From an uncultured Bacteroidota bacterium (GTDB lineage: Bacteria; Bacteroidota; Bacteroidia; Flavobacteriales; Flavobacteriaceae), in assembly GCA_902526075.1 (NCBI GenBank), contig CABZJM010000003.1, positions 1 to 64,000 on the forward strand: DNA of 64,000 nt, written 5' to 3'. A program made the position numbers and the translations under genes. Of the stretch, positions 9,148 to 17,904 are shown piece after piece. The number at the start of each line of letters is the position of its first letter. The first letter of the stretch is position 1. The notes beneath the pieces were generated by a model, which saw nothing but the letters and a program-made list of their open reading frames with translations, was not told the origin of the DNA and did not search any database.

Positions 9148-9180
9148 GAGAGAAGTTTATTAAACTTCTCTCTTATTTTT
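9148..9180 (+). terminator. Strong hairpin terminator between the binding-protein genes and GH16
   Basis: GAGAGAAGTTT and AAACTTCTCTC form an 11-bp stem with a 3-base loop at 9148-9172, followed by TTATTTTT. It separates susC-susD-binding genes from the two enzymes and may lower expression of the enzyme pair, or end one transcript before the next promoter. Confidence 0.85.
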
Positions 9181-9187
9181 ATATTTG
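9180..9187 (+). promoter_or_regulatory. -7 element (TATATTTG) for GH16-GH3, inside the terminator T-tract
   Basis: TATATTTG matches TAnnTTTG exactly and starts on the last T of the preceding terminator. The GH16 start codon is 20 bases downstream, giving a short leader. No clear -33 TTG was found. Confidence 0.45.
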
Positions 9188-9206
9188 TCAAACTCTAACC
9201 ATTATC

Positions 9207-10307
9207 ATGAATAATTATTTAAAAATTACAATTTTTTCAATGTTTTTTGTAATTGCTTGTTCATCAGATGGACCTGGTGATTCTAATAATAATTCAAATG
9301 GCAACTCTGAGGTTATAGTACCTTCCAATTTAACACTTGATATTAGTATTGTTGGTCAAAATGACTCAAATCCAAATGGTGATGGTTCGGGATCAATTAT
9401 TTGTACTGCTACAGCTACTGATGCTGTAAATTATGAGTTTAGATTTGGAGGTGGCGTTACTGAGCAATCAAGTAGTGGTCAAACTGAATACTCTTACACT
9501 AGTGAAGGTTTAAACTCGTATACATTGTATGTATATGCCTATTCATCAACTGGCCATTACACTAGTACTTTTCAAACATTTGATTTGTATGTTGAAGGTG
9601 AAGCACCTGAAGCTACATGGTCTGAGGAGTTTAATTACAATGGTGCTGTAGATTCAAATAGCTGGACTCATGAAATTGGTAATGGTGATTGGGGTTGGGG
9701 TAATGGTGAATTTCAATATTATACAAGTAGTTTAAACAATGTTAAAGTTGAAGACGGAGTTTTAAAGATTACAGCAATTAGGGAAGATATTGCAGGATAT
9801 GAATATACGTCTGCAAGAATTATTACAAAGAATAAATTTGAATTCCAATACGGTAGGGTCGATATTAGAGCTAAATTACCTACAGGCAGTGGTACTTGGC
9901 CTGCTCTTTGGTTACTTGGAGCAAACTTCAATGAAGTTGGATGGCCAGCGTGTGGAGAAATAGATATTATGGAGCACTGGGGTCATGATCCTACAGTCAT
10001 AGCAGGATCAATTCATACTCCAATGAGTCATGGAGATACTTGGACTCATGGTTATACAACCGTTAATGATTACCATGAAGAATTTCACATCTATTCAATT
10101 GATTGGAATGAAAATAGAATTCAGTTTTTTGTTGATGATGCACTATATTACACATACTCGCCATCTCCTCAAGATTCCCAAAGTTGGCCATTCGACCAAG
10201 AAATGTTTTTTATATTAAATATTGCTATGGGCGGCCATTGGTTCGATGTAGATCCTCAGTTTAACGAATCAACTATGGAAGTTGATTATATTAGAGTTTA
10301 TCAGTAA
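9207..10307 (+). CDS. GH16 family endo-beta-glucanase lipoprotein (probable laminarinase)
   Basis: A 366-residue lipoprotein (lipobox VIAC, Cys18) that should hydrolyse internal beta-1,3 (or mixed-linkage) glucan bonds at the cell surface. An N-terminal beta-sandwich (about 38-130) is shared with the preceding lipoprotein. The GH16 jelly-roll (about 137-366) contains the catalytic motif GEIDIME, with Glu251 as nucleophile, Asp253 as assistant and Glu256 as acid/base. The GSGTWPALWLLG segment and the MGGHWFDVDPQFNES C-terminus are as in bacterial laminarinases. The GH3 gene follows after 5 bases. Agarase, carrageenase or lichenase specificity is less likely but not excluded by sequence reading alone. 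Confidence 0.9.
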   Translation: MNNYLKITIFSMFFVIACSSDGPGDSNNNSNGNSEVIVPSNLTLDISIVGQNDSNPNGDGSGSIICTATATDAVNYEFRFGGGVTEQSSSGQTEYSYTSEGLNSYTLYVYAYSSTGHYTSTFQTFDLYVEGEAPEATWSEEFNYNGAVDSNSWTHEIGNGDWGWGNGEFQYYTSSLNNVKVEDGVLKITAIREDIAGYEYTSARIITKNKFEFQYGRVDIRAKLPTGSGTWPALWLLGANFNEVGWPACGEIDIMEHWGHDPTVIAGSIHTPMSHGDTWTHGYTTVNDYHEEFHIYSIDWNENRIQFFVDDALYYTYSPSPQDSQSWPFDQEMFFILNIAMGGHWFDVDPQFNESTMEVDYIRVYQ

Positions 10308-10312
10308 AAATT

Positions 10313-12607
10313 ATGAAAAAATATATTCACTCCCTTTTTATTTTATTACTTGTAATATCCTCAAATGAGTCGTTGGGTAATGAAAAAGAAAAATTTGTCA
10401 ATGATCTAATTTCCAAAATGACATTAGAAGAAAAAGTTGGTCAAATGACACAAATTAACCTTACAGTTATCGCTAAGGGACCAAACAGATTTTCATCGTC
10501 CTTTCCAATGGAAATTGATGATAGTAGAGCAAATAAGGCATTGGTTGATTTCAAAGTAGGGTCAGTTCTAAATACAATCAATAATACAGCACAGAAACCA
10601 AGTGTATGGTTTAAAAACATTTCAAAAATTCAAAAGATTGCCATGAATAATAATCGACTTGGAATCCCCGTTATTTACGGAATTGATGCTATACATGGAA
10701 CTACTTACACAGATGGGGCAACAATGTTTCCACAACAAATCACAACTGCAGCAAGTTGGAATCCTGAAAATGCTTATAATATGGCGCAGGTTTGTGCTTA
10801 TGAGACCAGAGCCTCCAGTATACCATGGAATTTTTCGCCCGTACTTGATCTAGGATTAGATCCCCGATTTCCAAGACAATTTGAAACTTTTGGTGAAGAC
10901 CCTCTTTTAGTAGAAAGGTTTGGTGTAGAAATGATTAAAGGCTATCAAGGTTTTGATAATAATGTTTCAAATAAACACAAAGTAGCAGCTTGCATGAAGC
11001 ATTTTGTAGGATATCATGCAACAATTTCTGGAAAAGATAGAACCCCTGCTTACATACCTGATAATGTTTTAAGTGAATATCATATCGAGTCATTCAAGAA
11101 AGCAATTGAAGCTGGTGCCAAAACTGTTATGATAAATTCAGGGCTTATTAACGGAATACCAGTTCATGCAGATTACAACTTACTCATTAATATTTTGAGG
11201 AATAAATTAGGTTTTCAGGGAGTTATCTTAACTGACTGGGAGGATATCAGAAAGCTTCATGACAGGGATAAAGTTGCAAAAACTCAAAAAGAAGCAGTTA
11301 AAATTGCAATAAATGCTGGTATTGATATGTCCATGGTTCCATATGAGTATGAGCAATTTTTTAATGATTTAGTCGAACTTGTTGAAGACGGGGAGGTAAG
11401 TATGGACAGAATCGATGATGCGGTCAAAAGAATTTTAGAACTTAAGTTTGAACTTGACCTTTTTCAAAATCCGGTCACCAATTATGAGGATTACCAAGAT
11501 TTTGGCTCAAAAAAGCACCACCAACTAGCTTATAAAGCTGCTTCTGAATCGATTACTTTATTAAAAAATAATAACAACATATTACCGATAAAAGGAAAAC
11601 CAAGAATTCTTGTTGCAGGACCCAATGGAAATAATATGAGAACACTGAATGGTGCTTGGTCTTATTCTTGGCAGGGTGAATTGACTGATAAATTTGCTGG
11701 AGATTTTAATACAATTTTTGAGGCCCTTGCAAACAAATATGGAAAAGATAATGTTAAATATGTTTCTGGTGTTTCATACAAGGAAAATGGAAGCTATTAT
11801 GATATGGTTGTAGATGATATAAATAAAGCAGTTAGTGAAGCTAATAAATCTGATTATATCGTTCTTTGTCTAGGTGAAAACACATATACTGAAAAGCCAG
11901 GAGATTTAAATGACCTTAACTTACACCAATTACAAATAAAGCTAGCTAAAAAATTAGCCAAAACTGGAAAGCCAATTATTTTAATTTTAAACATTGGAAG
12001 ACCAAGATTAATTACTGATATAGAACCATTTATGAGTGCTATTGTTAATATTTATTTACCTGGAAATTTTGGAGGTGATGCACTTTCTGATGTTTTATCT
12101 GGTAAAGTAAATCCATCTGGTAAGTTACCTTACACATATCCCGCTTATCCAAATTCTTTAATTCCTTATTACTTCAAGCCATCTGAGGTTCAAAATAATT
12201 CTCAAGGTGCTTATAATTACGTCGGTGAAGTAAATAATCTATATGATTTTGGTTTTGGTTTAAGTTATTCTGAATTTACTTACAGTAATCTGGAAATAAA
12301 TAATGACCAGTTTAATTTAGATGATTCAATAAAAATTTCAGTAAATGTCAAAAATTCCGGTAAAATTGATGGCTCTGAAACTGTTCAGCTTTATTCTTCA
12401 GACTTATACGCTTCTTTAACACCTGATGTAAAAAGACTAAGAGATTTTGACAAAATTGAACTTAAAGCTGGTGAAATGAAAACAATTACATTTGAACTTC
12501 CAGTGAGTGAATTGGCATTTGCAAATTCTGATAACCAGTTTGTTGTCGAATCAGGAAAATTTAAATTATCCATTGATAATCTATCCAAAGAGATAAGTAT
12601 TAGATAA
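10313..12607 (+). CDS. GH3 family beta-glucosidase, secreted
   Basis: A 764-residue enzyme with a signal peptide (about 1-23), expected in the periplasm, releasing glucose from the non-reducing end of imported oligomers. The N-terminal TIM-barrel has GIPVIYGIDAIHG, the substrate-binding KHFVGY and the nucleophile motif GVILTDWED with Asp308. The alpha/beta sandwich domain (about 410-610) and the C-terminal fibronectin-III-like domain (about 660-760, with GSETVQLYSSD) complete the BglX-type architecture. Length is normal for the family. It is the last gene of the locus and runs convergent to a DUF456 gene 22 bases away, with no evident terminator between. Confidence 0.92.
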   Translation: MKKYIHSLFILLLVISSNESLGNEKEKFVNDLISKMTLEEKVGQMTQINLTVIAKGPNRFSSSFPMEIDDSRANKALVDFKVGSVLNTINNTAQKPSVWFKNISKIQKIAMNNNRLGIPVIYGIDAIHGTTYTDGATMFPQQITTAASWNPENAYNMAQVCAYETRASSIPWNFSPVLDLGLDPRFPRQFETFGEDPLLVERFGVEMIKGYQGFDNNVSNKHKVAACMKHFVGYHATISGKDRTPAYIPDNVLSEYHIESFKKAIEAGAKTVMINSGLINGIPVHADYNLLINILRNKLGFQGVILTDWEDIRKLHDRDKVAKTQKEAVKIAINAGIDMSMVPYEYEQFFNDLVELVEDGEVSMDRIDDAVKRILELKFELDLFQNPVTNYEDYQDFGSKKHHQLAYKAASESITLLKNNNNILPIKGKPRILVAGPNGNNMRTLNGAWSYSWQGELTDKFAGDFNTIFEALANKYGKDNVKYVSGVSYKENGSYYDMVVDDINKAVSEANKSDYIVLCLGENTYTEKPGDLNDLNLHQLQIKLAKKLAKTGKPIILILNIGRPRLITDIEPFMSAIVNIYLPGNFGGDALSDVLSGKVNPSGKLPYTYPAYPNSLIPYYFKPSEVQNNSQGAYNYVGEVNNLYDFGFGLSYSEFTYSNLEINNDQFNLDDSIKISVNVKNSGKIDGSETVQLYSSDLYASLTPDVKRLRDFDKIELKAGEMKTITFELPVSELAFANSDNQFVVESGKFKLSIDNLSKEISIR

Positions 12608-12629
12608 TTAAAACAATAAACGATAAAAA

Positions 12630-13124
12630 TTAAAATAAATTACTAAGATTATTTAAAAATAGATTGATATAAATTACAAGGAAAACTATTGAAATTAATG
12701 CCTTTGTAAATCCTGACACTATCAAACCAAGAAAAACTCCTACAGCAGCTTTGATTGATTTTTCAAAGTTTTTATTTAAAAATAATTCTCCAGCTATTGC
12801 TCCAATTAAAGCACCAAATATAATTCCAAAGGGAGGTAAAAATAATCCAACTAAAGTACCAATTGAAGCTCCAATAATTCCAAACTTACTAGCCCCAAAT
12901 TTTTTTGAAGTATAAATTGGAATTATATAATCAAGGATAAATATAATCAAAGCAATGATAAGCGTAAAAACCAGTATTTTACTATCAACTTTGACTGTGG
13001 AAATATTACTAAACATAAATAGACCTACCCATGAACTTAGAGGGCCAGGTAAAACAGGGATAACACTTCCTATAATTCCTATTATCATAATTAAAAAAGA
13101 TAATATTAGTAAAATCAGATCCAT
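12630..13124 (-). CDS. DUF456 family integral membrane protein
   Basis: A 164-residue very hydrophobic protein with about four membrane helices and the DUF456 pattern: an N-terminal helix ending GSVIPVLPGPLSSW, a central DYIIPIYTSKKFGASKFG segment, and a glycine-rich GALIGAIAGELF hairpin before the last helices. The glycine-zipper-like repeats suggest a tightly packed membrane bundle. No function is established for this family to my knowledge. It lies alone on the minus strand, convergent with GH3 and divergent from the lipoprotein gene at 13177. Confidence 0.75.
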   Translation of the reverse strand: MDLILLILSFLIMIIGIIGSVIPVLPGPLSSWVGLFMFSNISTVKVDSKILVFTLIIALIIFILDYIIPIYTSKKFGASKFGIIGASIGTLVGLFLPPFGIIFGALIGAIAGELFLNKNFEKSIKAAVGVFLGLIVSGFTKALISIVFLVIYINLFLNNLSNLF

Positions 13125-13176
13125 ATTTTTTTAAATAAAATCAATTAACTTTATTAAATTAATTAAAAAATCAATT

Positions 13177-13662
13177 GTGAGAAAAACTCTGATTATTATT
13201 TTATGTTTTTTATTTGTTTCATGTGAATTTGATTTTCAATTTGATAAAAAAATAACAGTTGATGAATTTATAACTGAAGAACTAAAATCATTTAATTGGA
13301 ATGATGTTGATGAGTATCCAGTTTTTGAAAATTGTTTGGAAATTAATAATGTAAAAAATAAAAATAATTGCTTTGTAGAAACAATTACTAGTTCATTTAG
13401 AGAAAATTTAAAAACCAATAATTTAGTTCTCAATAGAACACTTATTGACACCGTAAGAATGTTTTTAAAAGTGAACAAAATTGGTAAAATTTCAATTGAG
13501 AATATGACGATTTCTGAACAAAATAATAAGTACAAGGAAGTCATCACCAAATCTTTTGAAAATACAGTTTCAAGTTTGCCTAAATTATACCCAGCAATCA
13601 AACGAGGGCAGGAAGTTGATGTAAGATTTAATATTCCGATAATAATTTCAACCGAGAATTAA
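13177..13662 (+). CDS. Small lipoprotein, ruvC-linked, TonB-C-like
   Basis: A 161-residue protein starting at GTG 13177, with no in-frame ATG near. MRKTLIIILCFLFVSC is a lipoprotein signal with Cys at position 16. The segment DVDEYPVFENC recalls the PVFPGC-type motif of flavobacterial TonB-C-like domains, and the C-terminal half (KVNKIGKISIENM, then KRGQEVDVRFNIPI) fits the strand pattern of that domain. I infer a small periplasm-facing TonB-C-like protein rather than a true energy transducer, since no N-terminal transmembrane anchor with a Pro-rich linker is present. It precedes ruvC by 2 bases and is probably in one operon with ruvC and hemW. Confidence 0.6.
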   Translation: MRKTLIIILCFLFVSCEFDFQFDKKITVDEFITEELKSFNWNDVDEYPVFENCLEINNVKNKNNCFVETITSSFRENLKTNNLVLNRTLIDTVRMFLKVNKIGKISIENMTISEQNNKYKEVITKSFENTVSSLPKLYPAIKRGQEVDVRFNIPIIISTEN

Positions 13663-13664
13663 TA

Positions 13665-14219
13665 ATGAGTGAAAAAATTATCTTAGGAATTGACCCAGGT
13701 ACCACGATAATGGGTTTTGGAATTATAAGTGTTAGTGATAAAAAAATGAGTCTTATTGAGATGAATGAGTTAAATCTAAAAAAGCACAAAGACCATTACC
13801 TTAAATTAAAATTAGTATTTGAAAGAACGATTGCTTTGATTGAGGATTTCAAGCCTGATGAAATAGCTATTGAAGCTCCTTTTTTTGGTAAGAATATTCA
13901 AAGTATGTTAAAACTTGGTAGGGCGCAGGGGATTGCAATGGCCGCAGGACTTTCGAGGGAAATTCCTATTACTGAATACTCCCCAAAAAAAATAAAAATG
14001 GCAATAACAGGAAATGGTAATGCAAGTAAGGAACAGGTCGCAAAAATGTTACAAAACTTACTCCAAATAAAAGAGTTGCCAAAAAATCTAGATTCAACTG
14101 ATGGGTTGGCTGCAGCAGTATGTCATTTTTACAATACAAAAAATATCATTGAGGGTTCAAAATATTCTGGGTGGTCAAGTTTTGTCAAACATAATAAAGA
14201 TAAAATAAGAAAGTTATAG
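13665..14219 (+). CDS. ruvC: Crossover junction endodeoxyribonuclease RuvC
   Basis: A 184-residue protein that cleaves Holliday junctions with RuvAB. The RNase-H-like fold shows acidic catalytic residues at expected places: Asp10 in LGIDPGTTIMGFG, Glu70 in IAIEAPFFGKN, and the C-terminal pair in LDSTDGLAAAVCHF. Length is typical. The start at ATG 13665 lies 2 bases after the lipoprotein stop. Its stop TAG (14217-14219) is interlocked with the apparent ATA start of hemW as ATAG, suggesting translational coupling of the two. Confidence 0.95.
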   Translation: MSEKIILGIDPGTTIMGFGIISVSDKKMSLIEMNELNLKKHKDHYLKLKLVFERTIALIEDFKPDEIAIEAPFFGKNIQSMLKLGRAQGIAMAAGLSREIPITEYSPKKIKMAITGNGNASKEQVAKMLQNLLQIKELPKNLDSTDGLAAAVCHFYNTKNIIEGSKYSGWSSFVKHNKDKIRKL

Positions 14220-15337
14220 GCAGCATTTATATTCATATTCCATTTTGCAAAAAAGCATGTCACTATTGTGATTATCATTTTTCAACCTCTTTAAAATCAA
14301 AAGATTCAATTATTGACTCTATTGTAAAAGAAATAAATTTAAGAGCTGATGAATTAAATGAGAAAATCAACTCTATTTATTTTGGAGGAGGAACACCATC
14401 TCTAATCAGCGAAAATGATACTGAGAAAATTTTAAACACAATTAACAAAAAATTTCATATTTCAGAAAAAGCTGAAGTAACAATGGAATGTAATCCAGAC
14501 GATATTAATATCAAAAATATTAAAGGATGGAAAAAAAATAATATAAACAGAATTAGTCTTGGGGTTCAGTCTTTTTTTGATTCAGATCTGGAACTTATGA
14601 ACAGGAGTCATAACTCTATTACAGCCACTCAAGCAATTGAATTAATTAAAAACAATTTCAAAAACTTTTCTATTGATCTAATATATGGTATTCCAGAAAG
14701 TTCATTTGATATATGGAAAAGGAATATTGACATTGGATTAAAATATGATGTACCTCATATATCAATATATGTATTAACCGTTGAGCCCAAAACAGCTTTA
14801 ATTAAATTAATCGAAAAAAATAAGATTAAAGAAGTGAGTGATACAGATCAAAAACTACAATTTGAGTATGTTTATGATTATCTGTCAGGATTAGGATATA
14901 TAAATTATGAATTCTCGAGTTTTGCTAAGCCTGGATATGAATGTAAGAATAATATTACTTATTGGAATAGAGGAAAATATATTGGTTTTGGCCCCTCTGC
15001 TCATTCATTTGACGGAATTAAAAGAAAGTGGAATTTCAGTAATAATCAGAAGTATATTGAAAAAATAAAATTAAATTCTATAGCATACGAATCAGAGATT
15101 TTATCTGAAACGGATATTTTAAATGAAATAATAATGATCGGTTTGAGGACTTCTAAAGGACTAGATTTAGATTTAATCGAATCAAAATTTTCAAATCTCA
15201 ATTTAGAAAAATTAAGACAACAAATTCAGCTAAAAATTTTGGATGGAGTGTTGGTTAAAACTGATAATAAATTACATCCATCTAGAGATTATAAATTTTT
15301 AACTGATGGCTTAGCTTCAGACTTGTTCATAACCTAA
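14216..15337 (+). CDS. hemW: HemW-like radical SAM protein, apparent ATA start
   Basis: HemW is a radical SAM haem chaperone formerly annotated as an oxygen-independent coproporphyrinogen oxidase. The frame is open only after a stop at 14201-14203. The conserved N-terminus GSIYIHIPFCKKACHYCDYH, with the CxxxCxxC cluster motif, begins at 14219. No ATG, GTG or TTG lies between, so the likeliest start is ATA at 14216, overlapping the ruvC stop as ATAG. That gives 373 residues, normal for the family. The first in-frame ATG, 14483, would delete the iron-sulfur site. Further family segments are SIYFGGGTPS, RISLGVQSFFD, SIDLIYGIP and YIGFGPSAHSF. A base error hiding a normal start is the alternative. 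Confidence 0.88.
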   Translation: MGSIYIHIPFCKKACHYCDYHFSTSLKSKDSIIDSIVKEINLRADELNEKINSIYFGGGTPSLISENDTEKILNTINKKFHISEKAEVTMECNPDDINIKNIKGWKKNNINRISLGVQSFFDSDLELMNRSHNSITATQAIELIKNNFKNFSIDLIYGIPESSFDIWKRNIDIGLKYDVPHISIYVLTVEPKTALIKLIEKNKIKEVSDTDQKLQFEYVYDYLSGLGYINYEFSSFAKPGYECKNNITYWNRGKYIGFGPSAHSFDGIKRKWNFSNNQKYIEKIKLNSIAYESEILSETDILNEIIMIGLRTSKGLDLDLIESKFSNLNLEKLRQQIQLKILDGVLVKTDNKLHPSRDYKFLTDGLASDLFIT

Positions 15338-15389
15338 TTGAACAAAAAAATTAGTAAAAATATATTATCTTCATTATAAAATATTTTGA

Positions 15390-16295
15390 ATGGAATGGAG
15401 TGGTGTTATGCCAGCGATTACTACCAAGTTTACAAGTGATGATAAGCTGGATTTAGACCTATTTAATAAGAATTTAGAATTTCAGCTAAAATCAGGTGTA
15501 CAAGCAATTGTGCTCGCAGGTTCTTTAGGCGAGGCTAGTACTTTAAGTCGAGATGAAAAAAATATTCTTACCAAAAATACTGTTGAATTTGTCGATAATG
15601 AAATCCCTGTTGTTGTTAATATTGCTGAACAGTCAACAAAAGAAGCATTAAAAAGTGTAAAATGTGCTGAAAAATATGGGGCAAGTGGTTTAATGGTCTT
15701 ACCCCCAATGAGATATAAATCAGGAAGAAATGAGACAATTAGTTATTTTGAATCTATTGCTAAGTCAACCAACCTTCCTGTTATGATATATAATAACCCT
15801 GTTGACTATGAAATAGAGGTTACAATTGATATGTTTGAAGAATTATTAAAATGTAATAACATAAAGGCAGTTAAGGAATCTACCAGAGATATTTCCAATG
15901 TTACAAGGTTAAAAAATAGTTTTGGAACTAGATTGAAAATTATGACCGGAGTTGATACAATTGCACTTGAAAGCTTATTAATGGGTGCTGATGGTTGGAT
16001 TGCTGGTCTTGTTTGTGCTTTTCCAGAAGAAACAGTTGCTATATATAAACTTCAATCTCAAGGAAAAATTAATGAAGCAATTGAAATATTTAGATGGTTT
16101 TTGCCTCTACTGGAGTTGGACATAAATCCAAAATTGGTTCAAAACATCAAATTAGCCGAATCTATTTTAGAAATTGGTTCCGAAAATGTAAGACTTCCGA
16201 GAAAACCCCTTAATGGAAAAGAAAGGGAAGAGGTTTTGTCTGTTATAAATTATGGAATTAGTAACAGGCCTGATTTGACAAAATATAATTATTAA
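15390..16295 (+). CDS. DHDPS-family enzyme, probable pyrroline-4-hydroxy-2-carboxylate deaminase
   Basis: A 301-residue class I aldolase-fold protein. The Schiff-base lysine is Lys162 in IKAVKEST, and the conserved tyrosine is Tyr134 in MIYNNP; LAGSLGEASTL is the family phosphate-loop-like segment. True DapA is possible, but the context is decisive: the following genes encode a semialdehyde dehydrogenase, a hydroxyproline 2-epimerase and a D-amino-acid-type oxidase. In that pathway this family member deaminates and dehydrates delta1-pyrroline-4-hydroxy-2-carboxylate to 2-oxoglutarate semialdehyde. It is first in the operon, with 2 bases to the next gene; a weak TATCTTCA sits about 20 bases before its start. 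Confidence 0.82.
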   Translation: MEWSGVMPAITTKFTSDDKLDLDLFNKNLEFQLKSGVQAIVLAGSLGEASTLSRDEKNILTKNTVEFVDNEIPVVVNIAEQSTKEALKSVKCAEKYGASGLMVLPPMRYKSGRNETISYFESIAKSTNLPVMIYNNPVDYEIEVTIDMFEELLKCNNIKAVKESTRDISNVTRLKNSFGTRLKIMTGVDTIALESLLMGADGWIAGLVCAFPEETVAIYKLQSQGKINEAIEIFRWFLPLLELDINPKLVQNIKLAESILEIGSENVRLPRKPLNGKEREEVLSVINYGISNRPDLTKYNY

Positions 16296-16297
16296 TT

Positions 16298-17896
16298 ATG
16301 ATTACTGGTAAAAATTATATTGGAGGTGAATTGTCTTCGAACTCATCTGTAAGTTTTAAAACATTTAATCCATTATTAAATATTGAAAATAGCATTTCAT
16401 TTTATGAGGCCAGTGATAATGAAATTGAAAAATCGACTAAACTTGCCAATGATTCATTTAAAATATTTAAACAAGTATCGTCATTAGACAGGTCAAAATT
16501 TTTAAATCAGATTTCTGATGAACTAGAGTTAATCAAAGAAGATATTGTAAATGTATATTGTTCAGAAACAGGACTTTCAGAGGATAGGTGCCAAGCTGAA
16601 TTAAACAGAACGGTTAATCAACTTAGGAGTTTTGCAAAACTTCTTACAGATGGTAATTTTCAAGAGGTATCAATTGACACCTCTATTCCTGAAAGAAAAC
16701 CGGTTCCAAAACCTGATTTGAGAAAGATGTTGATGCCAATTGGTCCTGTTTTAGTTTTTGGAGCAAGTAATTTCCCTCTAGCATATTCAACAGCAGGCGG
16801 CGATACAGCATCAGCATTAGCTGCAGGATGTCCGGTGATTTTAAAATCTCATCCAATGCATGCTGGAACCGGTGAATTAGTAGCAGCTGCAATTATTAGA
16901 GCTGCTAAAAAAACAAAAATGCCTAATGGAGTTTTTTCAAATTTAAATAGTAAAGGTATAGAGGTGGGGGAAAAGTTAGTAAATAGTCATTACATAAAAG
17001 CCGTTGGATTCACAGGAAGTTTAAGGGGGGGTAGAGCAATATATAATTTAGCTTCAAAAAGAGATACTCCAATACCTGTTTTTGCAGAGATGGGAAGTGT
17101 TAATCCGGTTTTGATTTTCCCCAAAAAGCTTAAAAATGAATATTCAGAATTAGCAGTAAAATATGCTAAGTCAATAACGATTGGGTCTGGTCAATTTTGT
17201 ACGAACCCAGGCATTATAATTTCTTTTGATACTGAAATTTTTAATTTATTCAAAAATAAACTAGTTGAGGAAATTGAAAAGATATCACCTTCTTGTATGT
17301 TGCATCCTAATATTCACAAATCGTATAATGACGGGGTAGAAAATATTAAAAAAAATAAAAGTGTGTCTTTACTAACTAAAAAACATATTGAGCTAGGTGA
17401 TAATTTTCCTAATCATGTAATCTCATCAGTTACTGCAAATAAATTTATTGAAGAGAAAAGTTTGCAACAAGAAATATTCGGCCCTTGTTCTTTGCTTGTT
17501 TTATGTAAAGATAAACATGAAATGTTAAATGTAATTAAATCTATGGAAGGCCAGTTAACAGGAACACTTTTAGCTGAAGAGAATGACGATTATTTAACAC
17601 AGGAAATTATAAATGCTTTAGAGTTAAAGGTTGGTAGAATTATATTTAATGGCGTGCCAACAGGAGTTGAGGTATGCCCGTCAATGACTCATGGTGGACC
17701 TTACCCTGCATCTACTGATTCAAGATTTTCTGCCGTTGGAATTAATTCTATTAAAAGGTGGTTAAGACCGGTGAGTTTTCAAGATTTTCCTCAAAATTTA
17801 CTACCAAGTGAATTAAAAAATAATAATCCCCTAAACATTGAACGCAATATTAACGGAATCACCACTAGAGAGGGTGATAGCCTCTTCAAAATATAA
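16298..17896 (+). CDS. 2-oxoglutarate semialdehyde (2,5-dioxovalerate) dehydrogenase
   Basis: A 532-residue aldehyde dehydrogenase of the KGSADH type, which oxidises 2-oxoglutarate semialdehyde to 2-oxoglutarate with NAD(P)+. The nucleophile is Cys301 in SGQFCTNPG. The general-base glutamate is in FAEMGSVNPV, and the cofactor-binding GFTGSLRGG is present. The sequence PVFGASNFPLAYSTAGGDTASALAAGCPV (read in two parts, GASNFPLAYS and GGDTASALAAG) and the C-terminal YPASTDSRFSAVG are characteristic of this subfamily. It is the last enzyme of hydroxyproline breakdown and sits 2 bases after the deaminase gene. Confidence 0.9.
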   Translation: MITGKNYIGGELSSNSSVSFKTFNPLLNIENSISFYEASDNEIEKSTKLANDSFKIFKQVSSLDRSKFLNQISDELELIKEDIVNVYCSETGLSEDRCQAELNRTVNQLRSFAKLLTDGNFQEVSIDTSIPERKPVPKPDLRKMLMPIGPVLVFGASNFPLAYSTAGGDTASALAAGCPVILKSHPMHAGTGELVAAAIIRAAKKTKMPNGVFSNLNSKGIEVGEKLVNSHYIKAVGFTGSLRGGRAIYNLASKRDTPIPVFAEMGSVNPVLIFPKKLKNEYSELAVKYAKSITIGSGQFCTNPGIIISFDTEIFNLFKNKLVEEIEKISPSCMLHPNIHKSYNDGVENIKKNKSVSLLTKKHIELGDNFPNHVISSVTANKFIEEKSLQQEIFGPCSLLVLCKDKHEMLNVIKSMEGQLTGTLLAEENDDYLTQEIINALELKVGRIIFNGVPTGVEVCPSMTHGGPYPASTDSRFSAVGINSIKRWLRPVSFQDFPQNLLPSELKNNNPLNIERNINGITTREGDSLFKI

Positions 17897-17904
17897 TCAA
17901 GTTT

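Noticed and set aside
14483-15337. Shorter hemW reading from the first in-frame ATG
   Set aside because: It would remove the CxxxCxxC iron-sulfur motif, which is intact and in frame upstream; the family length also requires the longer form.
15390-16295. Annotation as dihydrodipicolinate synthase (dapA)
   Set aside because: The fold and lysine fit, but the operon with hydroxyproline epimerase, D-amino-acid dehydrogenase and semialdehyde dehydrogenase makes the deaminase role more likely.
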